A DNA stretch of 64,000 nucleotides from Angomonas deanei. Its lineage: Eukaryota; Euglenozoa; Kinetoplastea; Trypanosomatida; Trypanosomatidae. Each line of letters opens with the position of its first letter. Within the stretch, counting starts at the first letter, position 1. The notes under the pieces were generated by a model. The model searched no databases. It was not told the origin of the DNA and was given only the letters and a program-made list of their open reading frames with translations. The stretch spans positions 62,001-126,000 of the forward strand of contig LR877166.1 of assembly GCA_903995115.1 (NCBI GenBank), read 5' to 3'. Below are positions 8,554-17,266 of the stretch, in pieces. Position numbers and translations under genes: made by a program.

Positions 8554-9978
8554 TTAGGGTTTATCGCCAACGCTGGTATTAGTCAACTCTATAATATTGT
8601 CTGCCTCCACACCGTACGACTTCACCGTAGACAGTTCGTCGTCCATTATTTTATCCGTCTTCAGCACACGCAACTGCTGTGCGGCGGGCGCCACGTGAAA
8701 GACCAGGTTCAAGTACCGTTTTAGGGTGTGCACCTTCACGTTCGCCCAATCCCCCGACACCCCACAGCTGCGATTGCCAAACGTGATGTAGAGGAGGTAC
8801 GCATTGGGGGCGTCTGGGCTGATGGAGGTGAAGTTAACACTCGTGAGGGCCTGTGGGGTGAGGTTCTGGACCCCCTCCGCACCAGTGAGCTGTCCCGGGG
8901 CGTGCCGGAACATTTTGGCGTGGCTCGCCATGGAGCTGTGGTAGCAGGGAAACAGACGACACGTGTGGGCAAACTGCCGCTGGTGCTTTCGGTCATTGAT
9001 GAGAGGGCACTTGTCGTCCTGTTCACAGAGCGGTAACTCCTCCTTGCCACTGCTCCCGCTGCTGCAGGAAATGAACGAGCTATTCTTGGACTCCTCCATG
9101 TTGGCAAACGTACGGGACGTGTAGCTGCCTGCCCGGTGTGGGGTAGAGCCACCGCCAAAGTTCACGTTTGACTGTGGTTGATGGGGCGTGGAGGGCGGGG
9201 AGGCGTGGGAGAGAAAGGTACGACCGACCGGGGCGGAGCCAGGGCCGTAGGGGCCCGCAGACCCAACGCCAGCCATGGCGCCGTTGTTTCTAAAGGAGGA
9301 CTTTTTTGTATTCCGGAACGAGTTGTTACTATTGCTGTTGTTGCTATTATCGTAGTTGGCGCTGGGGGGTTGGCCACTCATGCCGAAGGACCGCTCGCCA
9401 CTGAGCGGGGAGTGAGGAGATCCATAATGAAACCTATTATTATTATTATTATTGCATGGATTCAGTGTACTCTGGATAAAGCTGGTGTGGTTGGGCGCCG
9501 ACTGTCCTGCTGGTATCGGGGACGCATACCCGTATGGATTGTTCTTGTACGTCCCGCCTATCCGGATGGGGGCAGAAGTACCCGGCAGCGCGGACCCACA
9601 CCCTTCCTCAAAAGGGCCATTATTCGCGTGTCGGTTACCGTCCACGGGGTAGTGGGTGGCGCTACTGTTTGGCGACAGGGGGAACCCGTAGCTCCCTCTG
9701 TTCCCGCCGCTACCCACCTTCATGGTGGGACTGCTACTGACGTGGCACCGCACCTGGATACCAGGCGAGTGCGGCACCTGAATAGGACTAGAGTGTTCCA
9801 CGCGGGCGTTGCTTCTAACAGACAAGTTGTGTCCTGAATTCTCCATCGCCGAGTCGTTTTGGCCATTGTTGTTATTGCTAAAGGAAGCATTTCCTTCCTC
9901 AATACCTATATTGTAATACGGAGAGTGTGAGTACTTTGTAAACGGCGAGTGCAACCCGCTGCCTGAGGGGTGACTCAT
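8554..9978 (-). CDS. Tandem PBZ-like zinc fingers plus C-terminal ubiquitin-like domain
   Basis: 474 residues, ATG at 9978. The first ~300 residues are disordered, rich in Ser, Asn, Gly and Pro, with an Asn run encoded by AAT repeats. Two adjacent C-C-H-H modules follow. The first has C318, C324, H332 and H338 (C-x5-C-x7-H-x5-H); the second has C340, C345, H353 and H359 (C-x4-C-x7-H-x5-H). This closely resembles the poly(ADP-ribose)-binding PBZ pattern C-x5-C-x6-H-x5-H, one residue longer in the middle. Residues ~394-474 have the strand/helix pattern of a ubiquitin-like domain, ending AEADNIIELTN-like (VEADNIIELTN). A role in ADP-ribose signalling is inference; other zinc-binding families with similar spacing are possible. 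Confidence 0.75.
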   Translation of the reverse strand: MSHPSGSGLHSPFTKYSHSPYYNIGIEEGNASFSNNNNGQNDSAMENSGHNLSVRSNARVEHSSPIQVPHSPGIQVRCHVSSSPTMKVGSGGNRGSYGFPLSPNSSATHYPVDGNRHANNGPFEEGCGSALPGTSAPIRIGGTYKNNPYGYASPIPAGQSAPNHTSFIQSTLNPCNNNNNNRFHYGSPHSPLSGERSFGMSGQPPSANYDNSNNSNSNNSFRNTKKSSFRNNGAMAGVGSAGPYGPGSAPVGRTFLSHASPPSTPHQPQSNVNFGGGSTPHRAGSYTSRTFANMEESKNSSFISCSSGSSGKEELPLCEQDDKCPLINDRKHQRQFAHTCRLFPCYHSSMASHAKMFRHAPGQLTGAEGVQNLTPQALTSVNFTSISPDAPNAYLLYITFGNRSCGVSGDWANVKVHTLKRYLNLVFHVAPAAQQLRVLKTDKIMDDELSTVKSYGVEADNIIELTNTSVGDKP

Positions 9979-10033
9979 TAATGAATATTTTTGTTTAGCT
10001 TTTTTTTTTTTTTTTTACTATTCGGTCCTTAAA

Positions 10034-10070
10034 AAATAAAATAAAAAAAGGAAAAAGGAAAAAGGAAGAA
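10034..10070 (-). promoter_or_regulatory. Polypyrimidine tract upstream of the zinc-finger gene
   Basis: The sense strand here is almost pure C/T (repeats of CCTTTTT, then T-rich), followed by TTTTTTAAG, then an A run and the ATG at 9978. This matches a spliced-leader acceptor with an A-rich leader. The exact AG is inferred. Confidence 0.5.
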
Positions 10071-10166
10071 GCGTAGCAACAAATAATAAAAAGGTCTACT
10101 CCCAGAAAGATCCATCACTCCCTTTCTACGAGAACCAAACAAATAGATTAAACGCGATTAGAAATA

Positions 10167-12614
10167 TTATGGGTAGCGGGAGGCCAAGATGGCGTACATT
10201 CTGGGCGAAACGCTACCGTCAAACAACGGGACAAGGGACACGCTGGAGGACCCCGCTGCCGCCGACAGCTGTTCGTGAATGTACAGTGTTCGATCCAGCA
10301 GCAACACACTTTCCACCAGGTGACACATCCACATTCGCAGCACTGTCAACCCGAGAAAGGGTAAAAAGTACTGTTTCGTGTACGCCTCTTCCATCTCCTC
10401 GGCCACGCCCTCCTCCACCAGTTGCCACAGCGTCTCCCGTTGTGCCGCTTCGCACTTGTCGCAAATGTTCACCCGATTGTAGGGGGACACTTTTGCGTAG
10501 GACTGAATCGCCTCCCCGCACAACTTGCGAAAGGTCAAGATGTCCTTCTGCTGTGAGACCCGACGCAGGAAGGCGGGCTCCAAGTGTGGTGCGTTCATGA
10601 ACATACAACCACACGGCCGATCGACCGCCGCACTCTTCTGTGCCGCTCTCGCCCAAAAGTGGTGTAGCAAGCTTCTACAAAAACACACCTTCGCCGAACT
10701 ACGATGCCCTTCCGAGGATTCGGTCGTCCACATGTCCAGCGGCTGCGTCGCCAGCATAAGGCTAATGTTCTTCGCCGTCAACCCTCTACCTCGGATCGCA
10801 CGGCTTAGTGGAAATCCTGCCTCCGTCACCGTATTCCAGCAGCAGCTCACGAGAAGCAGCCCCGGTGCCCTGGACTCTGTGAACAGCCGGCAAATCGTCG
10901 CCCCCAAGTCCCCACAAGTGTGTAGGCCGATCATCACCACATTGGATAAGGAGGGTACACGAACTGGGACGACGGGGGTCTCAGAGAAGGCCAACACCTC
11001 TACCACAATCGCAGCCTTGTACTGCCGCAAGTCACCCGCACTGGGTGTGTCGCCCTCTACTGTCTCCCGTATCATGTGGTAGCGCCGCTCCCGGGGCGAG
11101 GCATCACCCGCGTCGACATCGTGGAAGACGTGATGCAGCATGGTGGACTCGCAGTATCCTAGCACGGTACACACTCTTTCGTGTAGGTCATCCCCGTCAT
11201 CAGGGGCACATGCCACACGAACCCGCACGCCACGACTAATGTGTTCCAGCGCGTACCGCTGGCGCCAACCGGGCTCCGTGATGTGCTCACCAAAAGGACT
11301 TTTGGAATCGTGTTCATTCTCTAGAATTTCAAAAAACGTGCTAATTTTCTTCTTGTGGTACTCCACCAACGACAGCTCGAGTCCCCACTGCCGTACCGTG
11401 TTGGGAGAAACACTGACGTGTTTTAACGGAACGTCGCCATCGGAGAAAGTGGGCGACAGGTGGCGCTGAATGTGCTGAAGGGCAAAAAAGCAGGTACCGT
11501 GGAAGCGAACGACGCACCCGCACACCCTACACTGTCCCTTCACCCTTGTGGGGAGAAACACCGGCGAGGCTCCCTTGTCTTCTTCTGTACAGCAATTCGG
11601 CTCTTCGCCGGTCGCCTCCCTACTCGTCGTACCATCCCGCTCGGTGGGTAAGGACGGCGTGAGCAGTTTCTCCCAGTCCATCCCGGGTCCTACGCGGCAG
11701 GCGATACAACTAATGGGTCCCTTCCGCTCGTAGAGCAAGTTGACAAGATTCCTCTGTTGTTTAGTCGCCTCCTTCACCATGCTAGAGGCCAAGCTCAACT
11801 CGATTAAACTATCCATCCGACTCATCGCGCCATCCTTGTGCTGTGGGTTGCAGTCCAGCCCTATCAGCTGCATACCGTCACACAGCGAGAGAGCACGCGA
11901 CACGTAGCCCTTCCCCTCACCAACATTCATAATGGTGGTCACGGGGATTTTCGTTTTGGACGCGCAAAAGTGCACCAAGTCCATCGTACTCTGTTCCATC
12001 ACCGACACCTCGTGTTTCTTCTTTCCACTCATGCCGTGTGAAAGCACCAGCCGCAAGATACGCTCCCGACGTTCAGGGTCAGCACGGCGGTCGACCACCC
12101 GTTGTCTGTCGGCCTCGTCTTGTGTGAGGGTAGAAACGACCTCACTCTCATTTATCCGCGCCCGGCGCAACATGAGGGATCTGGTGGATTGATAGAACTC
12201 TTTCACTTGGTGGGACACCTCCCCCTCCGTCGCACACGCCCTCTGTGGGCCGTGGAGGATGAGGTCGCGCAGCTCGGACAGCTCGCCGTGTGGCATAAAG
12301 GTGGAAACCCCCTCACACAGCGACATGAGCGCACGCACCTCTCCCTCGCCGGCCACGCTACCGTCCAGGTGGTACTGTACTTCCCTCTGTTCCACCCGGT
12401 AGCACTCAAAAAACTTATCTGGGTGACGTTGCACCAGTCGGTGCTCCAGAAGAAAGGCACAGAGATCATCCAAAAACGCGCTTAGTCTATTATCAAGAAG
12501 TAGAGGGGCTTCGCCTGTTTCACCACTTGGGCTGTGGTCCACAAAATAACTAAGCGGATCGTCTTTTGAATCACTGGATAGCTTCGGTAGCGGAAGACAT
12601 AAGTGGTGCGTCAT
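10167..12614 (-). CDS. METTL25/RRNAD1-like methyltransferase
   Basis: 815 residues, ATG at 12614, TAA at 10169-10167. The protein carries a split Methyltransf_32-type SAM-binding domain. Motif I, NVGEGKGYVSRALS, followed by GLDCN, lies at about residues 225-255. A large insert with Cys pairs (CRVCGCVVRFHGTCFF) interrupts the fold. The later family hallmarks are GLHTCGDLGATI and VSCCWNTVTEAGFPLS at about 580-620, matching the GLHACGDL and ACCY segments of METTL25 and METTL25B. Mammalian METTL25B methylates arginine and METTL25 is poorly known, so the substrate here is open. At 815 residues it is longer than the usual ~600, mostly through inserts. The frame is intact. Confidence 0.85.
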   Translation of the reverse strand: MTHHLCLPLPKLSSDSKDDPLSYFVDHSPSGETGEAPLLLDNRLSAFLDDLCAFLLEHRLVQRHPDKFFECYRVEQREVQYHLDGSVAGEGEVRALMSLCEGVSTFMPHGELSELRDLILHGPQRACATEGEVSHQVKEFYQSTRSLMLRRARINESEVVSTLTQDEADRQRVVDRRADPERRERILRLVLSHGMSGKKKHEVSVMEQSTMDLVHFCASKTKIPVTTIMNVGEGKGYVSRALSLCDGMQLIGLDCNPQHKDGAMSRMDSLIELSLASSMVKEATKQQRNLVNLLYERKGPISCIACRVGPGMDWEKLLTPSLPTERDGTTSREATGEEPNCCTEEDKGASPVFLPTRVKGQCRVCGCVVRFHGTCFFALQHIQRHLSPTFSDGDVPLKHVSVSPNTVRQWGLELSLVEYHKKKISTFFEILENEHDSKSPFGEHITEPGWRQRYALEHISRGVRVRVACAPDDGDDLHERVCTVLGYCESTMLHHVFHDVDAGDASPRERRYHMIRETVEGDTPSAGDLRQYKAAIVVEVLAFSETPVVPVRVPSLSNVVMIGLHTCGDLGATICRLFTESRAPGLLLVSCCWNTVTEAGFPLSRAIRGRGLTAKNISLMLATQPLDMWTTESSEGHRSSAKVCFCRSLLHHFWARAAQKSAAVDRPCGCMFMNAPHLEPAFLRRVSQQKDILTFRKLCGEAIQSYAKVSPYNRVNICDKCEAAQRETLWQLVEEGVAEEMEEAYTKQYFLPFLGLTVLRMWMCHLVESVLLLDRTLYIHEQLSAAAGSSSVSLVPLFDGSVSPRMYAILASRYP

Positions 12615-12726
12615 TCAGAGAAGGAGGAACACCAACACAAACGTGATATGATCAATAGCAATCCTAAAATAGTTCCTGTCCTGGTGGTGCGACTATGGTT
12701 TGTTCTTTACACCTTAATGAACAGGA

Positions 12727-12777
12727 CTAGGTCGGCGTTTCAGCAAAAAAAAAAAAAGAGGGAAGAAGAAAAAAATT
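12727..12777 (-). promoter_or_regulatory. Polypyrimidine tract and AG acceptor for the METTL25-like gene
   Basis: The sense strand reads a long T/C tract (plus 12745-12776 is A/G only), then GCTGAAACGCCGACCTAG, with the AG at 12728-12727 about 110 bases before the ATG. This has the layout of a trans-splice acceptor. Confidence 0.55.
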
Positions 12778-13382
12778 GTTCAACAGTCTAAAAGGATTCC
12801 TAAAAACGGAGCGTACAATAGAAGCGCACAAAAACAGGTGAAAACAGAAGAATCTTCTACCAAAAAAAAAAAAAAAAAAACAATTTCAGTATAATGGAAT
12901 CAAGTAACGTGGAAATCATACAAAAACACAGTAAAATAAAAGGGGGAACAAAAACCGAAAAAATGGATCACCAACAAAAACAATGAAAAAGAAAAGTACA
13001 CCTTGTTCATACTTGTATCATAGAAAGGTAGATCTACAAATAGAGTTCCATGAAACAGAGCTGATCTTCATGTGTCTTGTTTTTTTTCTTGATGGTATTT
13101 TGACCATTTAAACATAATCAGTTTTTTTTTTTTTTTTTTTTTTTTTGTTTGTTTGTTTGCTTTACAGGAGGGGGATTAAAAAAAAAAAAAAAGGGAGGTA
13201 CGGTTAAAAGAAACAAAAAAGGGGGTCTGGGAAAATTTTTGTGTATATATACATTTTTGATTGTCTACGGATTCCCTTCCCCTATGGTACGGTGGAAAGG
13301 GGCAAACTTTTTATGTTGTTCGTCTCCTTGTTTCGTGTCTTCCTAAAAAGTTGTCCCTTTCGCCGTACTTTGGTACAGTGGC
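12778..13382 (-). other. Long AT-rich 3' UTR/intergenic of the first amastin gene
   Basis: About 600 bases lie between the amastin stop and the next acceptor tract, with no supported ORF. It contains sense T19 (12862-12880) and sense A25 (13122-13146). Amastin mRNAs in Leishmania carry long 3' UTRs with stage-specific control, so the length may matter, but I recognise no specific element. Confidence 0.5.
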
Positions 13383-13934
13383 TTAGCAACACGCGACAAT
13401 GATCAGCAAAACAAGGTTGAGCACCTGCAAACACCACGCAGTCACCATCAAGGCAAATCCAGCACCGTACGTGGCGTATTTTTGTGGAGCATACTTGGCA
13501 CCATCAATACCACACATCTTCAGTGACTTGGTGCTGGCCACCGTCGCCCATGTGATCAGAATGGTCACGATGGAGAGACTGACGAACACGAAGGGAACAA
13601 TAATGATGCACTTGATCTTGATAATCATGAGAATGCCGAAGATGAGGGCCACGAGGGTGGTGGCAATACTGATGATGGAAAAGGCGGCACCAGCGTTCAT
13701 TGTATTCTTCTGATTCTTACAGACAATATCCTTATTACGGTAGGCATAATCGCTGCCGTTGCACTTTTTTGTTCCACCAAAAAGGGTAACACAGGTCTCC
13801 GCCACTGCGATACCAAGGATATCTTTCTTGGTGCGGAATTGAGGCAAGGGGGTACCGATCAGCACGAGAAGGAAGATAAAGGCCTGTACAATGGTGAACA
13901 CAATGGCACCAATAAAAGCGGGAATGCAGGCCAT
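13383..13934 (-). CDS. Amastin-like surface glycoprotein (copy 1)
   Basis: I chose the ATG at 13934 (MACIPAFIGAIVF). An upstream extension of the frame would read through the T/A homopolymers of the leader. The product has 183 residues and four hydrophobic helices, at about residues 5-28, 85-110, 115-140 and 158-182. The amastin signature is present as CVTLFGGTKKC, two Cys ten apart in the first extracellular loop. Amastins are small four-helix plasma-membrane proteins of kinetoplastids, distantly related to claudins. This copy is first from the left of a four-gene array and most resembles copy 4. Its leader shows sense T17, CACTAC, A-run and AAG, consistent with an acceptor. Confidence 0.85.
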   Translation of the reverse strand: MACIPAFIGAIVFTIVQAFIFLLVLIGTPLPQFRTKKDILGIAVAETCVTLFGGTKKCNGSDYAYRNKDIVCKNQKNTMNAGAAFSIISIATTLVALIFGILMIIKIKCIIIVPFVFVSLSIVTILITWATVASTKSLKMCGIDGAKYAPQKYATYGAGFALMVTAWCLQVLNLVLLIIVACC

Positions 13935-14479
13935 GATGGAGGGAGATGGCTTTTTTTTTTTTTGTAGTGTTAAAAAAAAAAAAAAAAAGATGACTTGATT
14001 TGAATGTGGAGAGCGTTGTTGCTTACCTATATCACCACAAAGAGAAAGAGAGTGGAGTGAGGACAAAGATAGTAGTAGTCATTACAGCAGAGCCTGAATA
14101 GAGCTGTTTTTCAGTAACCATGTTAGCAGAGGAGCAACGTCATGCTCATCGGCATAGTTAATGAAGACAAGTTAAAAAAAAAAATTCACTTCCGCAAGCA
14201 TACAACATCAACAACGACAAAACAAAAGGCATTGATGTCTAACGCGCAACACTTGCGGTGACAAAGCTGGTTTTCAACATGGCGAAAACAATGGACTTAT
14301 AATGACTATTGTACATGCGCACTCAGAAAAGTGGAAGTATTACCTGACCATTTAGTGAAAGGATACCGTCTTTAAGCAAAATTTGTTTTTACATCAAACT
14401 AGAAAAAAAAATAGTGCATATAAAAATAAAAACGGAGTAGAATGAATAAAAAAAAAAATTGGAGAACGATTTGCTTCCA
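13935..14479 (-). other. Spacer between amastin copies 1 and 2
   Basis: 545 bases without a supported gene. The 13972-13988 A17 run is sense T17, the likely polypyrimidine tract for copy 1. The remainder is AT-rich and should include the 3' UTR of copy 2. No repeat shared with the other spacers was seen by eye beyond homopolymer runs. Confidence 0.5.
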
Positions 14480-15007
14480 TTACCACATATTGCCCAATAC
14501 CGTAAACACGAGAAGATTTACCACCTGCAGCGACCACGCGACCACGATTAAGATAAATCCTGTCATGAGAGTGGCACCGTTATTCGGCGTATACCGTACG
14601 CCCAGCACGTTGCACATGTCAACGGAGCGTGTCCAGAGAAGAATGGCCCACGGAATACACAACGTGATGACACCGCAACACATCAGCACGAAGGGGATGA
14701 CGACGAGGCACCGTACCCCCACATGCATGAGAATCGCAAAGATAAGCGTGACGAAGGCGAGGACGACACTAATTACCGCAAATGCGGAGGCAATCGTCAT
14801 GGCCTGTTTCTCTGCGGCACAACCGTACTCACTATTGTGCGCCTCGTAGGCGGTACTGTAGCATGCGGACTGCACACCAAACAGTGTCGTGCACTGCCCA
14901 GCCGCCCGTACTTGTGGCAGTGGGGTGCCGATCAGCGCTAAAAGAAACACAAAGAGTTGTAGGACCGTAAAAATAACAGCCACTACAAAAACGGGAACGG
15001 TCGACAT
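14480..15007 (-). CDS. Amastin-like surface glycoprotein (copy 2)
   Basis: The open frame extends to 15346, but that extension crosses the T-rich acceptor region. The start is the ATG at 15007 (MSTVPVFVVAVIF), giving 175 residues. Four hydrophobic helices and the amastin signature CTTLFGVQSAC are present. Compared with copy 1, the loop between helices 1 and 2 is shorter, and the end (LLVFTVLGNMW) differs, so the copies have diverged well beyond recent duplication. The acceptor is unusually clear, with T18 then GTACAG about 65 bases before the ATG. Confidence 0.85.
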   Translation of the reverse strand: MSTVPVFVVAVIFTVLQLFVFLLALIGTPLPQVRAAGQCTTLFGVQSACYSTAYEAHNSEYGCAAEKQAMTIASAFAVISVVLAFVTLIFAILMHVGVRCLVVIPFVLMCCGVITLCIPWAILLWTRSVDMCNVLGVRYTPNNGATLMTGFILIVVAWSLQVVNLLVFTVLGNMW

Positions 15008-15072
15008 GGATGCTTTGTGTGTTTTGGTGTTCACAGTACTGTTATGGTAAAAGGAATGGCTCTGCTGGGAGC

Positions 15073-15096
15073 CTGTACAAAAAAAAAAAAAAAAAA
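15073..15096 (-). promoter_or_regulatory. Trans-splice acceptor of amastin copy 2
   Basis: The sense strand has 18 T (plus 15079-15096) followed at once by GTACAG, with the AG at 15074-15073. It is the cleanest acceptor-like site in the array. Confidence 0.6.
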
Positions 15097-15559
15097 GTAC
15101 TAAGAAATGAAGGAGAGGAGAATTGGAAAACAAAAAGGAAGACAGAACCAAACCAAAAAGACAACCATTAGAATAACGGGCAGAAGTACACACACGCAAA
15201 CCAAAAAAAAAAAAAAAAGGCGAACGGGGTAGGCAACCGATAAGTACGAGGAAAGCAAACATCCTCAATATGAACGGAGAACAACAATGATTATAAATGA
15301 ATTTTAAAAAAAAAAGAAATAAGCTAAAGTGAAACGGGGTAAACATAATCTTCTATTAGATAATTATACTAAAAAGAAACTTGGGTTTATGAGAACTGCT
15401 GGTATCTAAAAAAAAAAAAAAAAACTACCCAGTAAAACAAACAATGACGAGTAAGATAAACGAATCTACAAATTTTAGAAAAAGACACCTAAACTTTCCT
15501 CAAGGAAGTGGAGGAGCTTTCGTACACCGTGTGATGACAGTATTTGTACACTACTACCA
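15097..15559 (-). other. Spacer between amastin copies 2 and 3
   Basis: AT-rich sequence holding two further sense T runs (plus A runs near 15203-15218 and 15408-15424). It should contain the 3' UTR of copy 3. No ORF here is credible. Confidence 0.5.
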
Positions 15560-16144
15560 CTACATACAAAAGAGCAGGATGATCAGTAGCAAGAGGTTCA
15601 CCACAGCGAGACACCACGCCGTCACGATCAGTGCAAACCCAGAGCTGTACGACGCGTCGCCTTTGGGGGCGTATTGGATGCCATCCTCCTCGCACATTCT
15701 TGAAAAACGGACCGCTACAAGAATGGCCCAAACAATTAGTATGAAAGTGACGGACAAGATCGTCAAAATAAAGGAAACACAGAGGGTGCCTGGTATGGTC
15801 AGCAACGACAGAATACCCACCACGACGGACGCAATGCACAAGATGAGACCGTACACGGTGAAGACAAACGCCGCCACCATAGCCCTTTTCTCATTCTGGC
15901 ATTGGTAGGTATCCTCGCGGAAATAGGAGGCACCCCCACATGTGCGGAGACGGCCGAACACGGTGTAGCAGTCCAGGCCCTGCTGAAACGACGGTAGCAG
16001 TGAACCTATCAACAGAAACACAAACACTAACAGGTGTAGCATGGTAATAAACAGCGCCATCATAAAGGGGGCATTTGAGTGCACCGGTGGGTCGGGTTCC
16101 TCTTCATTTTGCGCTGTGTTGTCACGATTTCTTTTGTTGGACAT
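15560..16144 (-). CDS. Amastin-like surface glycoprotein (copy 3)
   Basis: 194 residues, ATG at 16144. A hydrophilic N-terminal tail of about 28 residues (MSNKRNRDNTAQNEEEPDPP) precedes the first helix and is absent from the other three copies. The signature reads CYTVFGRLRTC. Helices fall at about 29-52, 89-115, 120-145 and 168-192. Such a cytosolic extension could carry sorting or ubiquitination information (it has Lys and acidic residues), but that is inference. It is the most diverged copy of the array. Confidence 0.83.
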   Translation of the reverse strand: MSNKRNRDNTAQNEEEPDPPVHSNAPFMMALFITMLHLLVFVFLLIGSLLPSFQQGLDCYTVFGRLRTCGGASYFREDTYQCQNEKRAMVAAFVFTVYGLILCIASVVVGILSLLTIPGTLCVSFILTILSVTFILIVWAILVAVRFSRMCEEDGIQYAPKGDASYSSGFALIVTAWCLAVVNLLLLIILLFCM

Positions 16145-16439
16145 GGGCCGCTGTCTGTGTGCGTATTAGAATGACGTTTATACTGCAAAGTTGAATCCAA
16201 GTGAGAAGAGAGATGTTTTATTTAGCGTGTACTCGTTGATGGTACGCACCAACCAATCTTTTTTGGTTTCCCCTTTCTCTTTCAATCGGAAACGAACATC
16301 CAACCACAAATCAAAAAAAAAAAAAAAAAGAGGACGCAATAATCAATGAGTTACAGTGTTACATATTCACAAGTGTATACGTTGGGGGAAAAAATGTAAA
16401 ACTGTCATGTGTTCTATCTTCTTTGCGGAAACCGCTGTT

Positions 16440-16949
16440 TTAGAAGCAAGCAAGAATGATGAGGAACACAAGGTTCAAGAGTTCGAGGACCCATGCCGTG
16501 ACCATGAGGCCAAACCCAGCCCCGTAGTGCATGTAATCCCACTTCCAGCCACATATGGAGGAAGTCTTCATGCTGGCTGGGCACGCCCACGCAATCAAAA
16601 TCGTAACCAGCGATACTGCCACCAACACCAACGGAATAAAGACGGCACACTTGATCTTTACAATCATGAAAATACCGAATATAAGGGCCACGAGCGTGAC
16701 AAAAATACTGATAATGGCAAAGGCCGCCCCCGCGTTCATGGTGTCCCGTCGCGCAGTGCAGTAAATACTGCTCCCGTTGCGGTGCGTATAATGGGACGTA
16801 TCACAGTTTCGGAGTAACCCGAAGAGTGTGTAGCAGGCGCCACCGTACTCCAACTGGGAAAGCGGAGTGCCGACCAGTACAAAAAGAAACACCACAAACT
16901 GAACAATGGTGAACACCAGTGACCCAATAAAGGGAGGGACAAGTGCCAT
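16440..16949 (-). CDS. Amastin-like surface glycoprotein (copy 4)
   Basis: 169 residues, ATG at 16949 (MALVPPFIGSLVFTIVQF). The signature CYTLFGLLRNC fits the amastin consensus best of the four. Four hydrophobic helices follow the usual pattern, and the phrase NAGAAFAIISIFVTLVALIFG is nearly shared with copy 1, so copies 1 and 4 look like the closest pair although they are at opposite ends of the array. It is the first amastin transcribed. Confidence 0.86.
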   Translation of the reverse strand: MALVPPFIGSLVFTIVQFVVFLFVLVGTPLSQLEYGGACYTLFGLLRNCDTSHYTHRNGSSIYCTARRDTMNAGAAFAIISIFVTLVALIFGIFMIVKIKCAVFIPLVLVAVSLVTILIAWACPASMKTSSICGWKWDYMHYGAGFGLMVTAWVLELLNLVFLIILACF

Positions 16950-17211
16950 TTTTGGTATGTACTTGTTTTATTTATTTATTTGTTGGCGAAAACTTCACTT
17001 GGGTATATTAAATTCAAAAAAAAAAAATGTAATGGATGAGAAGCAATGATATAAACTACTTGGAGAAAAAAAAAAAGGAAATGTTAAGAATGGAGTGATA
17101 ACGAGGCAACGTCACGGATAAAGAAACGAATCACAACAGAAGCTATACTTTGAGTAGTCGACTAAAATGTAAAGATTAGACGTCTCTGTTTCCTACTAGC
17201 GCCACAGCTTG

Positions 17212-17237
17212 TAAAACAAAACAAAACAAAACAAAAC
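17212..17237. repeat. AAAAC pentanucleotide microsatellite
   Basis: Five tandem AAAAC units in the short spacer between the amastin array and the next gene. On the sense strand this is GTTTT repeats, so it may form part of a U-rich 3' UTR. Confidence 0.75.
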
Positions 17238-17266
17238 GACCGAAACGGTTGAAGCACACAATTCCT

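Noticed and set aside
9178-9837. 219-codon plus-strand ORF
   Set aside because: Complement of the disordered region of the zinc-finger protein; no coding signature.
13149-13346. Plus-strand ORF after a strong T-tract/ACAG
   Set aside because: Starts at TTG within the acceptor itself and encodes Lys/Gly low complexity; no ATG start or homologue.
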